DNA from: Lutjanus erythropterus
Lineage: Eukaryota > Chordata > Actinopteri > Lutjaniformes > Lutjanidae
DNA length: 64,000 nt
Assembly: GCA_020091685.1 (NCBI GenBank)
Contig: CM034610.1
Coordinates: 28,631,673 to 28,695,672 of the forward strand
Reading direction: 5' to 3'
Part shown: one piece after another, positions 1 to 13,434 of the stretch
How positions within the stretch are numbered: position 1 is the stretch's first letter
How the letters are laid out: every line of letters starts with the position of its first letter
Position numbers and translations under genes: made by a program
Notes under the pieces: generated by a model
Databases searched by the model: none
Told to the model about the DNA's origin: nothing
The model's input: only the letters and a program-made list of their open reading frames with translations

Positions 1-240
1 TTCTGCACCAGCGACTCAGACAAATAGGGACGCTGACTTGTGCACTCGAGGACCTGAACTCTGCAGTAATCTCCCTCTGGACCTGAGGACTGCAGCTACA
101 TCCACTCAGGCTTTTAAGAGGCAACTCCAGACTCACCGTCCCTCTGCCTCCACCTAAAGCCACTTATTATTGTCCTAATGCTACTTACATCATTACCACT
201 ACCACTAATACTTCCTCTGGATTATTCTACTTTACTGTGA
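1..240 (+). mobile_element. L2-clade LINE, 3' end fragment
   Basis: The frame ending in TAA at 155-157 reads NLPLDLRTAATSTQAFKRQL and then QTH. This fits the usual carboxy end of L2/CR1-type reverse transcriptase ORFs (LPLDLR...FK..LKTHLF). Only the last ~25 residues and a 3' tail are inside the window; the rest lies to the left. The fragment is old, since the terminal LKTHLF is already degraded to LQTHRP. The 3' boundary is approximate because no clear tail repeat is visible. Confidence 0.55.
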
Positions 241-685
241 TCAGCACTAAAACCTTTTTTGCCTTAAGTTTTATGAAGCTATGGTTTGTTTATTTATTCT
301 CTTAAAGTCCTAAATTCCATCTCCAGTCACATTTTAAACATTATAAAATGCTCTGCAACAAATAATAAATTGTCTTACATGTTTTTTCTTTTTACAAAAT
401 AAATTCAAACTCCTTGTTAAAATGGCTTATATATTGCTCTACACCTTGCCTTCATTTATTTTTCAAGGACTCAAGAATTTCTGCACAAATTATGACAACA
501 TTACACACAAATATCTAACAGGATAAAATGATGAGGTGAAGGCATTTTATATCCAAAAGGTCAAAGGTCAATGTCACTGTGACATCATCATGTTCAGCTC
601 TCTATCAGTCCTCTGTCCTCCTCTGCAAATGAAGACAGACTTTTTCTCACTGGAAATTACTCACTGTAATCACACACGTCTGCAC

Positions 686-814
686 ATATGTGGAGGTCAC
701 GTTAATGTTGGAGGAACTTTGCAAATCTTCGGCTGCATCTGGCAGATGTGGTGACATTGCAGCAGGTGCTTCATCACTTATTTCTGCACTCCACTGAGTG
801 ACCTCTGCTGGTTG
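686..814 (+). repeat. Dispersed repeat family A, copy 1
   Basis: A segment running from ATGTGGAGGTCACGTTAATG to ACTGAGTGACCTCTGCTGG recurs at 10,134-10,253 with roughly 85% identity by eye. It has no long open frame shared by both copies, so it is a non-coding interspersed repeat of unassigned class. Confidence 0.6.
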
Positions 815-1693
815 TTCCTGCACTTTCAAAACTTCACGACCGAACCAATTCCGAAATGTTTTGCTTTGATGGAAAAAAAAAAATTAATGTGCATGTAAGA
901 GACATTTTACTATCTTTAATCTCGTCTTTCATTTATCTACACTGTGTTCTGAAAATTCATTTCATTTACATCACATAAATAAATCATTTGCGTGTTGTTC
1001 CTTCTACACCATACAGGCGTTAAAAAATTGAATGCGTGTGTTCAGGGATGCATGAAGCTGCAAGATACTTGTACCCCAGAGTAGCAGCAGCAGCAGTAAT
1101 AATAAGTACATATATATTATTAAATAATATTATATCTTTTCAGCAAAGACTGAACACTGTGCTTCACTGCATTATTATTTGGTTGTATTATCAGTTTTAA
1201 CATCTTTTTAATGGAAATTTGTAATAATAAAACAAAAGATTAAATTGATGTTTTTGCCACCGAACGCAGCAAATAGTGGCAGCACATATTTCAGCCCTGA
1301 GTAGTGTCTGCTGTGTTCCTCTCAGGCTAAAATAAGGGCTAAAAAAAGTCCATAAATCACAACATGTCTGCTGAGTCCCCAGCAGAAATTATGACTTCTG
1401 CTCAAGACCCCACAGACATGATTTACATCTTTTCTGAAAGGTAAGTGAGTCAGAAGCAGTTTGTGTGATACCGAAGCAAATTAACAAAAGCACAAACATG
1501 GTAAGATGATTTTTTTTTCACTTTATTTAAAGGATAAATCTGTAATATATTTATTGTAATAAATCATAAAATGTCCATGATATGTCATCAGAGATCGAGG
1601 ATTCATGCTTAATTGAAATACTCGCTTCTCTGACAACAGTGCCACAGCTGTGGTGTCCTCCTCTGAGATTTCTCTTTCAGGCTGGAATCCACA

Positions 1694-2238
1694 TTAAAGG
1701 AATAGTTCACCCAAAAATGAAAAACCAGTCATTATCTACTCATTCTCATGATGATTTAGGGTGGGGTTTATTTTGTTAGTCCACAAAACACTGCTGGAGT
1801 TTCAGTGTAAGTGAATGGTGACCAATTTTCAATTTCAGTTTGCCTCAATACTGCTCGTCTGGTGAAATCCAAGCACACCACACACACCCAGTTCAGACAG
1901 TGCGCACGTGAACGTGGCTCCAAGCTGAGGATCTACAGTCAAGATTCAGGCTAAAAACATGGTGTAAATAACTTTTTAATCAACGTGGCATGTTGGGGCT
2001 TTAGAAGACGTGGAAGACACCAGACGAGCAGCATGAAGGCATTTTGTGGTTTTATTCATTTGTTTTTACATTTGAAAACTGGTCACCATTCACTTCCAGT
2101 GTTTGTGAGATTCTGCAGCTGTTTTCCGGTGAAACTCCAGCAGTGTTTTGTGGACTAAAAAAAACTAACCCAACCTTCAATCGGCATGAGGGTGAGTAGA
2201 TGACTGAATTTTCATTTTTGGGTCAACTATCCCTTTAA
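1694..2238. mobile_element. TTAA-flanked fold-back MITE (copy 1)
   Basis: The element begins TTAA-AGGAATAGTTCACCCAAAAATG and ends with the inverted AACTATCCCT-TTAA. Sub-terminal arms also pair: CACAAAACACTGCTGGAGTTTC on the left against GAAACTCCAGCAGTGTTTTGTG on the right, and GAATGGTGACCA against TGGTCACCATTC. Long inverted arms, TTAA at both ends and no coding capacity fit a non-autonomous DNA element of the Angel/Kolobok-like kind known in fishes. The superfamily name is inference; the inverted repeat and TTAA ends are directly visible. Related copies lie at 21,715-22,124 and 45,496-45,943. Confidence 0.8.
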
Positions 2239-3549
2239 TTGAGTTCAAATTAATGCAGAATGTTTGCTGAACGAGTCAGCGTTGTTTATGAGTTGCAATA
2301 AATCATTAATAATCTTGTAGAAGGAGTAGATGTTTATAACAGTTTAAACTGAGCAAAATGTTAATGGAGTTTGGCAGACAGTGAGTGGGCAGAATAATCG
2401 TCAAGTATTTTTCATTAATGATAGAGAAAGTGCATGAATTTAATGAATGAATTAGTTCTTGGTCTCTTGTTCAATGTCTGATTTTATAAAAGCACTCATC
2501 TTTAGAGAAGGCTGTCTTTCAGAAAAGAGTTTGTTTGTTGAGGGACACAAACAAACAAACAAAAAAAAGCTTGGCCTACTTCATTCTACCGACTGGCTTT
2601 AATTCATGCAACTTCAGTATTTGTTATGTTATGTTATTTCAGGACAGAAAAGTACAAAGCAGCCTCTCAGATTCAGTTTCTTAACTGCGTGAAGCTCATA
2701 CAGATTCTGTTCGGCTGCACTGGACCGTGACGCAGGGTGATAGAACAAAACCAAAGCTGCTTTACTGTTCTTTTAAACAGAAAGATCTTTTAAGAGCAGA
2801 TATTCCTCCATTTCAGTTACCTTTGTGTCTATATGAAGAGCTGTCTGATAATAAAACAGGCTTTGCATTAAAAAAAAACATGCTTTAAAATAAATGAAGA
2901 GTTGGACATCAGTACATACAAACGCAGGAACTGACAGAAACCTCGTCTCTCGGTGGCAGCAAATCAGTTACCGATCAAATAAACTAATTGTTTGCAGCCC
3001 GTTCAGCCGCCGGCTCCGCATTCTTCTGTGACTATTTTGGCCTGTGAGGCGCGTCAAGCACTTTTAAATTTAAAGGCACCGCTTTTCAACACCTCCACGA
3101 ACCATACGGTCTCTCAGCTACAGTAAAGGCTGGAAAGTGTTTTCAAACCCAAGTGTTAATGTCCAACATGTGGTCTTAGTTAAAAAGAGTCGCTTCATTT
3201 AGTGTCTGGAATTTACATTAAACCCTGGGGAAGAATCAGGCAAGTGGTATAGACGGCGTATAGACGAATGCTGGGGCGCCGTCCGTCCATCAGGAGAAAA
3301 AGACAGGACAAAAGACAGTTAATGTGATGAATGAATACTTTATCTTTTGCAATGAAGGGCTTGCATGTGAGTTATAATTAATATCTCAATATTTTTAGGA
3401 TATTCTACAAAATCTCTAAAATAACAAACTGAAAATTCTCAGTGCAAACATATGATCACATAGAAGGAAAAAAAAACTGGAACAGGGACAAAATACCAAC
3501 TATTTTCATAACACATTTAACAGTTTCAGTAATTTTTTAAGAAAGAAAG
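2239..3549. other. Non-coding stretch, nothing recognised
   Basis: This stretch is AT-rich with short homopolymers and no exon-like open frame on either strand. A small GC-richer patch near 3,000-3,060 has no associated splice signal or ORF that I can support. It is probably intronic or flanking DNA of the minus-strand CRF-receptor gene. Confidence 0.5.
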
Positions 3550-3767
3550 TCTAAATCCTGTTTCCAGCTTCTTAAAGGTGAATGTTTTTTTTTTTTTACT
3601 CCGTGTGAACAAAACAAGACATTAAAGGACTTTAACTTGGGCTTTGGGAACCAGCGATTGACATTTTTCACCATTTTCTGACTTTTTATCAACTAAACAA
3701 CAAAACGATTAATTGAGGAAACAATCGACAAAGTAATCAACAATGGAAATAATGAGTAGTTGCAGCC
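3550..3767 (-). mobile_element. AGGGCTGCAACTAA-type MITE (copy 1)
   Basis: In reverse orientation this carries the family's hallmarks: AGCTTCTTAAAGGTGAATG, GAACAAAACAAGACATT, TTTTTCACCATTTTCTGACTTTTTATCAAC, several ATTAAT/AATCGA motifs, and a terminal GTTGCAGCC. At least eleven further copies or fragments occur in the window, in both orientations. The terminal inverted repeats (AGRGCTGCAAC...GTTGCAGCTCT) and lack of coding capacity mark a non-autonomous DNA element. Confidence 0.7.
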
Positions 3768-4509
3768 ATATTCACAATATCATTAACTAATTGCCACAAT
3801 ATCAATATTTTAACTATATTATAATCTAAACCTAATGATATTTTTGATAAATAAACATCAATAATGTAAATATAATGACTAAGTGGGTAAATGCAAATGA
3901 TAGAGCAGCTGGTAAGTTCAGAAAATTGCATCACTTTACTGTAATAACAACCTTTAAAACAAAGAAAAGACAACACTTACTGTAAGCCAAAATCTAGCAT
4001 GATATCTCATCTCAGTATTAATATAATATCAATATTACCCGGTAATATTACAGAGTACTTGCCTTTAAATTCATTTGGCAAAGTTATAAAAGATTATTCA
4101 GGAGTTTGGGGAACAAAAAATGTTGCTAAATACACTTTTTCTTTTTTTTTAGTGTGCTGCACAACCGAGCCGCCGTGTGCCTCAAGAAAACAGGCAGACA
4201 TCTTTACTGATATATTAGTCTAATTAGCCAACGTCAGCCCCGCGTGTAATAGTAAATTAAAACGGTCTTCCTTTTCATCCGCTGTTGTAATTAATAGTCG
4301 TGAGGCTTTGCATAAATTTTCATTATGGATTAGTCTAACAGCGTGCACGATGTGAGAGAAGAGGCTCAATGAACACATGCTGTGTGCATGAATGTGTGAA
4401 TGAATGCTGCTGTGGGTGTGAATTTACTGTTTGTGTTTAGATTGTTACAGGGAATAATGTGGCTGAGGTGCTATTTTTCACTGGGTTTCACCATCAGCAG
4501 CTTTTTTAA

Positions 4510-4876
4510 TTAAAGGGATAGTTTGGATTATTTGAACAGCTTAACCACTTTTACACAGGCCAAATATCACGCTCTCCAGTCCAACCAAACTCCAAAGGGA
4601 AAAACAGAAATTTTACCTGTAGAACACAGGAGTTGCTGTTCTACTGCTGCCTCGATCTGTTAGTTTGTTTAAGTGTTTAAACAAACAAACAAACAAACAA
4701 AGATAGTTTGGATTTACTGAAGTCACACAATAACACAAAGACATGATCAGATTGAGGCAGCAGTAGACCAGCAACTCCTGTGTTTTGTGAAATGAAATTA
4801 CTGATTTTGCCAATGGAGTTTGGTTGGTTTTGAAGAGAGTGTTGTTTGGCTTATATAGCAGCAGATTCCCATGAAA
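4510..4876. mobile_element. Fold-back MITE, second TTAA family (copy 1)
   Basis: The left end is TTAAAGGGATAGTTTGG. Arms of about 110 bp are inverted: CACAGGAGTTGCTGTTCTAC then TGCTGCCTCGATCTG on the left, against CAGATTGAGGCAGCAGTAGACCAGCAACTCCTGTG on the right. CCAACCAAACTCC also pairs with GGAGTTTGGTTGG. The right terminus is eroded. A second copy is at 26,105-26,640. Confidence 0.75.
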
Positions 4877-5784
4877 AAAAAATCATGAAAGAAAGATATC
4901 CAATTAAAATCTGAGACAATATCTAATCTCACATCATAATATCAATATATCAATCAATATATACTGTCCAGCCCTACTGCATAGTATTTAAAGTTGGGCT
5001 ACAATGGTGCTACTTTACTTTGGACGGCAGCATTTGTCATTTCATAAAAAGCTAAGTAGAGTCAGTAGGATTTGCCCGAGCTGTTCCTGAACGCAGCAGG
5101 ATGTCAAACAGAACAGAGGACAGAGTCTCTGCAGATGCAGACACCACCACACACTGCTGGAGGGTCATAAGTGATGATTTAAAGGGATTATGAAATATGA
5201 GTATATACGTTGTTGGAAAGTTGGACAGGCTGCTTCAGATGCATTACTCTATGATTTCATTCCCATCAGCCTACAAAACGTCTGCACCAACAGAGTCTGC
5301 TGACTGACCGACCATCTGTTTCAACTGATAATGTGAGAACAGTTTGTTTTCAGACGACCAAAAACAGTTTCACATTTCCAAAACAAAAAGACAGAATAAG
5401 GTGTCAGCACGACTGTTTCGACAGAATCTCAGTCAATATTTCTGCTGCGAAATCGAATAGAGACGGACAAAAAGGATGAAGAAAAATGTAAGACGCTTGC
5501 TCAAGGCCAGCGAGGTGAGCCTGGAACAGAACGCACACACGGCAACATGGCGGGTGTGAGGTCCGTCTTGTAAAGAGGGAACAACAGGAGAGCGAGAGGT
5601 GGAACTTGCTGAGGCTGAGAGGAACAGGTGGCGTTAAGTCCTTATTAGATTGGTGGTAATAATTCAGTTTGTTAAGCTTGTTTAAAAAAAAAAAATGTCT
5701 GCCTGTAATCGGATTCCGGTTGGTTTGAGACAGAATTTTCTCAGGCTCAGGCCTCGTTGGGCTCAAGTTTTCAGGCCCCAATAA

Positions 5785-6175
5785 AGCTCTAGCTCACTTA
5801 TAGAACCCTATATGGCCAGGCTCCACGGTATTTAATTGACTTCTACGCCCTGACGGTACGAGCTGAGCTCTTGGGTCAACCAATCAGGATTTTCTAAGAG
5901 TTCCTCAGACAGACTTAAAGACTCGGGAAGATTGGTCTTTCCAATCGCAATAAACTCTGAGACTCTGTGGATTCTTCAAAAGCAGCTAAAAACCTTCCTC
6001 TTCAGACAGGCATGTGGGGAGTAGATGGTATTTTATGTTTTAATTTAGTGCTTTTTTATCGCCTCCCCTTTTATTTGTTTTCTTCTATTTGATTTTACTT
6101 ATCTTTACTTTTTCTTTGACTGTGAAGCACTTTGTGACAGATGTCTGTGAAAGATGCTATATAAATGTTTTTTAA
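5785..6175 (+). mobile_element. L2-clade LINE, 3' end fragment
   Basis: Conceptual translation gives LGSTNQDFLRVPQTDLKT followed by REDWSFQSQ, and in another frame LQKQLKTFLFRQACGE and a stop. Together these are the conserved carboxy end of L2-type reverse transcriptases, with at least one frameshift and a stop between the two parts. Downstream, GTGAAGCACTTTGTGAC and GATGCTATATAAATG form the typical L2 3' tail shared with L2-dependent SINEs. It is a dead 5'-truncated copy. Confidence 0.85.
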
Positions 6176-9100
6176 ACGCTTAAACCAGCTAAAAATAGGC
6201 GACTGGCCCTTCTCCCATCACCAGTAGACCTGATAGCCATCCTGGTTTTATTTTTTCCTGATGTGCGCCGAGACTCAGCCGAGAGAAAGAAGTGATTTTG
6301 TGTGTCTCATGTTCGCTTTCAGCTGCAGAGAAGCTGTGTTGAGTTACTGCCACTGGAAACACATTTCTTGATTGTGCTGCTTCATAATAAAAGATTTTAG
6401 ATAACAAAATAATGCAAGGCTTTTATTGTGAGTAATTTATAGTAAATAAAATGTTTAGCCACTTGACTAAATATGAGCGCGTCATCAGTAAATACAGACC
6501 TTCCAGCTGGTGTTAACTCTGTTGTGTTGGGTTGCCGAGTTGAACCAAGCAGCGCATCCATGTAAAAGGAACAAAGAGGTGAAAAGCCATCTTTGCTTTC
6601 ACTGAAAAGGGTTGAAAATAGCGTGTCCACCCGTGTCTACTGGTGAGTCATTTGACCCAGGACTGAATGCCAATTGTAACCTTTCCCACTGAAGAAAAAA
6701 GCCAGATGTTAGCAGGTGTTAGTGGCGTTTTTGTCCGGTGTAAAAGGGGCTTAAGTGGGTGTAGTTTTCTTTGGGAGCCAAGATAGAGGAGACTTTGATT
6801 TTCACTCTGTCTGTCCAGCAGTATAGCAAAACATAGTCCATAAAAACCACAAACTGCTGCAAAAAAGAGATGCTGTCCAGCTGGCAGTGAGTCAAGAGAA
6901 CGGACAACAAACCTGAAGCAGATTTCCGTGTGCAGCTCTGCCCACATTCAGCACGACAAGATACAAATTTCACCTTGGCAGGCGATGGTCATTCGCCTGC
7001 ATTCGCTCATGTGAGAACGTGGCCTGCAGGTGTTCACGCCAGGCTGCTTCAACAGAGTTCAAGAGCCATTTTTGTACCATGTGGTGCCCAAACATTAAAT
7101 CTGATGATAGCTGATGCAAGATGACTAATTCGGATATGTAATAAAACTCCTCTCAGACTTTTACCATAGATGAAATATCCTCCTGAAGCTTGTTAAAACC
7201 TCCCTGGAATCGCAGTCAGAGACCATGTGGGAAAGAAGGATAAAAGGGATTCAGGTAGTGGGCGACAGGACTGCTGGAGGTGACGGAAACTAATGCAGAC
7301 CCTTTGAAATTCACCGCCTGAGGATGACTTTTCTATTCGCACAGTCAAATGGTGTGACATCCTGAACTAGATCCAGCATGTGAGCGGACTGACGCGGTGA
7401 CACTCGCCGCAGGTCCAGCGAGACTCCCTCACCTGATGCACTTTGATAAATGGAAACCACATTTTTTGACGTGGTGGTCGATACAGCGCTCTCTTCACTA
7501 GATGAGAGATTTCAGAACCTGGGAGAGGTGAATAAAAAATGTGCAGAGCTACTCAACTTCCCCAACATGTAAAAAGAAGAGTGGATGGAGCGCTGTCAAA
7601 CTGTCAAACCCTGACCCTAATCCAACTGTGCCACTGCTCCCCTCTCCTACATCTTTTTTAAGGTGCAACCACGGGCACCAGAGCAGTGGAGCAAACGGAG
7701 CAGCTGCACCCCAAAACACTTTTACATCCCCACTTTTTGATCGTACAATTTTGCTATTTTTGCAGTTGAGCAGTGCCGTGGGGATGAGATCATCTGAATG
7801 TGCATGTACACATAAATCATCCACCTGCCACCCATCTGAATGTATTATTTTCTCTGATTTAGAGAACAGCAGCTCCCTGTAGGCTATACTGCCTTTTCTG
7901 TATCACATATTTCTGTCATTTTAGAGCATGAAAACCATGAAAAAGACATGCAAGATCCATCAGCCCAGTGGGACGGGCGCTGGATCAGAAAAATACCTGA
8001 ACAGAGAAGGAAAATTCTGCACCAAAAAGCTGCATTTATTTATGTTAATAAAATTTTATAATCTGCTATAATGTAAATAAATACGTGAAGTGGGAGCTTT
8101 TTGGTGTGGGAATATATCCGTCTCTTTTTGGAACACACCCCTACCCATCAATAAACTCTGAACCACCAATGTAGGTAAAACAATAATGATAGTAACAGTA
8201 ATAAAAATAAGGTAAAATTGATGCATACACAGATGTACCCACGTATATAACAAAAAAACATCAAAAAGGTTTAGTTAAGTAACTTAAAAAAGTTAATTAA
8301 CTTAATTAGTTCTCAGAGCTGATGCTCCTAGAATGATACCAAGAATACAGATCTTTGGGTGCAAAGTGATTTCTTTGTGGATGATTTTAAAAATTATGTT
8401 GATTATTCTTTACCAAAATTCTTGTATGTGTTTACATTGCTAAAAGCAACAAAATAAAGTCCTTTTTTCTGTTCTACATTTTTGCTATATTGCCTTTTAA
8501 ATGATGAAGAGCAGCATGAGCTTTCCAGGTGATTTCTTTATTGTTGTGTTGATGTCTGAGTGTTTTCTTTAAAGGTTTATTTAAGTAATTACAGAGGCTG
8601 CTTTCAGTTTCGTTTCCACGCACGCAGTAATGTCACTGCAGCAAAACTAAAAGCTGTGGTTATAAACTTGACAGTAGAGAGGAAACTCTCATTGAAGTTG
8701 CACTGCTGTGCCTCGTGTGAACATGCGCACACAGCGTCTCTGTCACTGGGGAGAAGCAGCCAAAGTCCCGCCCACAACCCACTGACTAAAAATCAGAATG
8801 TTATTTTTTATCTGCGGTCCATGCATCTCTAAAACACACCGACACAAACAGACCCCTCACTTCTCAATTGAGTCCGACACCCTTGGCCTAACCTTGTTGA
8901 TGGCAGACACTTTGCCATGGAAATGCAATATTTCCACATTTGCCTTGAAAAAAAAAAACATAACAAGCAACTCTTGGATCTCTTGACCTTCCTGCATGAG
9001 AGGGAGCTGACAGAACATGCGGGTGCCTCTGAGACTCTCTGCCACTCTTCTGTTTCTCTGGCTGCTGCTGCCGAGAGGAGCTCAAACTCATTAAACCTAC

Positions 9101-10133
9101 CTGAGATCTACCAGAGGTGCAAGAACGTCTCAGTCGACTTTACATCATTATGTGGTCTCACAGCTGTCTTATGATGATTCATAGATGACTTGGCTGCAAG
9201 AAATGCAAAGCAAGCGAGGCTGTAGAACAATGCTACATTATGCTCACTGCACCGAGGTATCCACTATTATCATTATTATTATATAGATTTTATGCAATAA
9301 TATTATTTATATTAGATTTATACATCTTTATATTTCAGCACTGATTTCTTTATATCGTATTTTGTGCAATAACTTATTTACATTGAATATATACATATAT
9401 ATCTATATTTTTTTTTCTGTTTCTAAAATAAAATAAGGTCTCAAAAACATAAAATTATGTAGTTTCTGTGTGAGTGTGCGAGCACAATGATGGTGGTGGA
9501 ATTGGCTGCACTGCAGGAGGTGACTGAACAGAGCTGACTCTGAACACCTGGATCACCCACAGCTGGACCTCATTTGACCGTCAGTGGGGCAGGACGTCAG
9601 CCTGCAGAACCAGAGCTCCTTGTCATTTGGTGACTAAAGTGTTTGTTGGCCCGGTGCTCCTGCTGTTGCTCTTGTTACTGTTCAGATTCTGTGTTTTTGA
9701 AAGCACCTTGTTACGGCTCTGTTCGCTCCTCTTGTGCCGCGGCCGACTGGTCGCTAGAAGTGTTTTGATCATCTAGTCTTTGTCAATTGAGGGAAGCCTT
9801 GCAGGGTTTCTCTGCCGTTTATTTTGATTCACAATTTTTCTCTTGTTTTGTGGTTTGTTAGGGAGTTTCGTCTTTTCTCTGTGTGGTTGTGTGGGTTTTC
9901 TTTTGTTGATATTTTGGAATCAGAGAACCTGATGCCTTTGCTTCCATTTTTTTTTTTGTAATTTTAGTAGTTTTATTTTTGTTTATCATGTTTTTTGTCA
10001 AATAAATGTCATTCATTTGTGCACTGAAATTGCTTCAGTTGCCCTTTTCTTGTTGTTCTGGTTCCATTTGTGACTCGAGGCCGCAACTGATCAACAACTG
10101 CTTCAGTTTGAAATCATGTTTCAGCTCAGGACA
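6176..10133. other. Non-coding stretch, no gene recognised
   Basis: Open frames here (up to 113 codons at 7,541-7,882) show no family resemblance, no consistent splice sites and no homopolymer-independent composition, so I treat them as chance. AT-rich patches occur at 8,040-8,480 and 9,250-9,440. A T-rich stretch at 9,790-10,010 ending in AATAAATG could be a degraded retroposon tail, but I cannot assign it. Confidence 0.45.
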
Positions 10134-10253
10134 ACATGTGGAGGTCATGTTAATGTTGAGGGAGCTTTGCAAAACTCTGCTGGTTGCATCTGTCAGTTGT
10201 GGTGACATTGCAGTAGGTGCTTCACCATCTGCACTCTACTGAGTGACCTCTGG
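10134..10253 (+). repeat. Dispersed repeat family A, copy 2
   Basis: ACATGTGGAGGTCATGTTAA through GAGTGACCTCTGG matches 686-814 along its whole length with scattered substitutions and small indels. The two copies are in the same orientation 9.4 kb apart. Class is unassigned. Confidence 0.6.
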
Positions 10254-13200
10254 TTTTTACAAAATGTATTTATTAGCATTTATCCTGATTACAAGTCAGG
10301 CAGCCTACAAACATATTGAGCATAGAACAATGAGCAGCATCCATTTTTTCCACATACGCCTTAAAAGTTCATGAACACACCAAAGTCAGAATAACGGCTT
10401 CCCAACTCAGAAAAAGGGACCGTCAGCAGAGCGCATGAATGCACCACAAGTCTTTGTTTAAGCAGCAGTTAAAGTCTACAGTTCTAAATGGCTCGGTGGA
10501 TAAAGGTCTGCCTCTCCTCATTAAGTACTCATTAAGCTTGATTTATGCTCGCCGTTGTGAGCCCGGCCCCTAGTGTTAATTTCTGAGGACGTGCACAACC
10601 GACGCTCCAAATGGACGCAGGATACGTGCAGCAGGCGTCATGCATACACAAACACAAAATTAGATATAGATTATTATATTACTATTACCTTTGTAGCTGG
10701 TTGAGGTGGAGTTAATTGCATTAAAGGCATAAACTATTCAATATTTCCTTTGAGTAAATGTACTGAGTTTGTGTCCACAGTCGTTTTCACAGTTTGTTCC
10801 GTTCAGTGAAAAGCTTCAGTGTCAAAGAAAAAACTCTAACAGCCTTGTGTTCACATTAAGTGTCCTTAACGTAACAGCATGGTAACAAACTGCTTCTTTC
10901 AGCTCAAAGTGATGAATAGAAAACCTTGAGAAGAAATAATCCTTAATTGATGAGGAGTCTGTGAAACAAGAACCTTTGAAACAAGTTGTACTTTGTGGAG
11001 AAAAAAAAAGACATTTCTGATCATTTTACCTCATGAAACAACAGCAAACAGCTCAGGTGTCGGTGCGTCATTAAATGTTCCTCCTCTTCTGACTTCATCG
11101 GCGAAAAAAGATCAAACATTTAATAACGTTCGATAATGAATTCACGCTAAAAATACACCTTAAAGTTAAAGTAGTCGTGCTTCATTTGCAATTCATGACT
11201 TCCCATTCAGTAATAATATCACTGAGGAATTTAACATTCAGTGAATCCTGACTGAATCAACTCTTAATCTTCACAAAGTAAACATGTCATCATCCTGCAT
11301 CCTGAGCTTTTTTTTTTCCCTGTATTGACCTTTGCTGCTGATATCAGCTGATGGCCGGTCTTTTTTGGGCTTTTAGGCGACGCTTGAATAGAGATTATGT
11401 TAATCCTGAAGGTGAAATGAACCTCGCAGTGTCAAATTACTGGTGAGCTGCTGCTGCTGAATTTACAGCTCGGCTCACTCTCTCTCTCTCTCTCTCTCTC
11501 TCTGTGGAGCGGCTCCTCCGGGGTCCTTTGGGGGTTTTAGACTTTAAATTACCAAGAAACACATTCGCTTTTATCTCCTAAATTTACTTAATTGTGTTTA
11601 CTGTATTTCCCTCAGTGGTGTTTGTTTTACCTTCAGAGTGCCGCAGTGCCCCAGATAGATCCACATCGAGCACCGCAGATCTGCGTTTGATAAGGATCAC
11701 AGCCTCCGTCCTGCTGGTGATCTTTATTTAATTTTAAACCTGTCTAAACAGAAGGCTGTCTGTGGAAATCATAGCCGTGATTTGATATAAGACTCATTCA
11801 TAAGCACTGTCTGAATTAAAACATGCATTAAACATGAATCTGATAAATTATAGAGGTTCAGTTCTGAGGAACACCTGCAAGGACATCACTTTAAAGGACA
11901 ACTATGCTATATTTTAAATCCTGCGCTCAAATTCTTCATTTTAATTGTCACAAAATCAGTTAAAGTCTCACTGAAATCACAAAAGCTGCCTCATTTGTAT
12001 GATAATATATAATATGTTTTTAGATGCCCTTAGGTTGTTTTTAGGATGCAATATTTATTTAATGCATCGGCTCCCAACCTGGGGTCTGGGACCCCCTTAG
12101 ATAGGGCGCCAGAAATCACTGGGGGTCCCCAAAACTTCTTCTGCTCTGAGGTCCTCAAAATCAGATTCATACATGTCAACTAAAATCACAGTTTCAGGGT
12201 TTGTACACTTTTTCCAAAGTCAAAGTCAAACATTTTCCAGCACCTCACAGCTCTGCTAAATGTGCTAATTTATCTACAAAATGATTATTTCACGTCTTCA
12301 TCACATTGAATCAGATGTTATTGTGCTTTTATCAACCTTCTACAGACAGGTGACAAATTAAAAGGAAAGTTTCATGTTTCAAAATGTGTCACTTGTCTGT
12401 AAGTAGACTTGGCTTCCTATCAGGGCTGCAAATTTTGTGCACATGTTTTTTTCATTTAGACCAATCGACTAATCATCAATTAATACAAGCTTAATTAGTT
12501 AAATTATTAACGTCACATTGTCACATTGGACACATTTTGTTTTGTTTTGTTTTGTTTTTTTCTTCTGGATATCATCATTGGCCATTATTGACCTATCACA
12601 GCTGTATCAGCCTATATTGGTGTCTGGCATTTATGTTTTCAAATACGGGCCGATATGATTTCTATTTATTTATTTATTGTTATTTATAATTATTAAACAT
12701 ACTTTACAGTTTCAGTGCCCTGATATTATTTAGGACAATGAAGTTCATTGTTAACTGTCAAACATTCTGTGCACCACTTTTGAGGGATAATAGGAAAAAA
12801 ATGCATATATTCTTATTATTAGTAATTTAATTGCCATCTATTTTGAAATTCCTTTAATTGTGATAGTCAATTTTCAAGAGAAAAAAGACAACAACGCTGT
12901 TTTCACCCTCATAAAACTGAACTGCATTTACCAAAGACAGAAAATAATTTGAAGCTTTAGCTCCTGATCTCGAAGCGATGAGAAAAGGAAAAGGTCGAGG
13001 TGGTTATCAGTCATCACGATCTGAGGAGACAGAGACAAGATGGCACTACCAGATTGAATTTACTATTATCTGCTCCTTTGTCACGGCGGATGATATTATC
13101 ATCAGTATGTCAACATCGTGTTTTAAAAGCAGTCTGACGTCGCCGCAGTGATGAAGAAAGTAATAAAGTGTAGACTTGAAATTCCTAACTGATGCCTCTG

Positions 13201-13434
13201 ATGAATCACACAGGAAGCTCACGGTGAAAACTCTAACAGATATAATATTTACCTTGTTCAGCATTTTAGTGTAGCGTGTTGCTAATTAGCAATAAATGCA
13301 AAGCAGACGGGAAAACAGCTGAGAACAGCGAGTCTACATGTACAAGACTTTTTTACTGACACAGTTTAAAGTTAAGGCCAGTTTTCTAAATTGTGGAGTT
13401 TGTTAAACTGATTTCTGTGTTCAGGATTTTTTTG
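10254..13434. other. Non-coding stretch, no gene recognised
   Basis: No exon-like frame flanked by splice signals was found on either strand. The stretch includes a (CT)13 run at 11,478-11,503, a (TTTTG) run near 12,535-12,560 and AT-rich DNA around 12,650-12,850. The minus-strand exon 4 expected for the CRF receptor (YREC..NG.W motif) was looked for here and not seen. Confidence 0.45.
11478..11503. repeat. (CT)13 microsatellite
   Basis: An uninterrupted CT dinucleotide run. Confidence 0.95.

Noticed and set aside
5404-5781. 125-codon minus-strand frame upstream of the L2 tail
   Set aside because: No recognisable domain. It runs antisense into the L2 LINE boundary and includes a poly(A)-derived stretch, so it is taken as chance.
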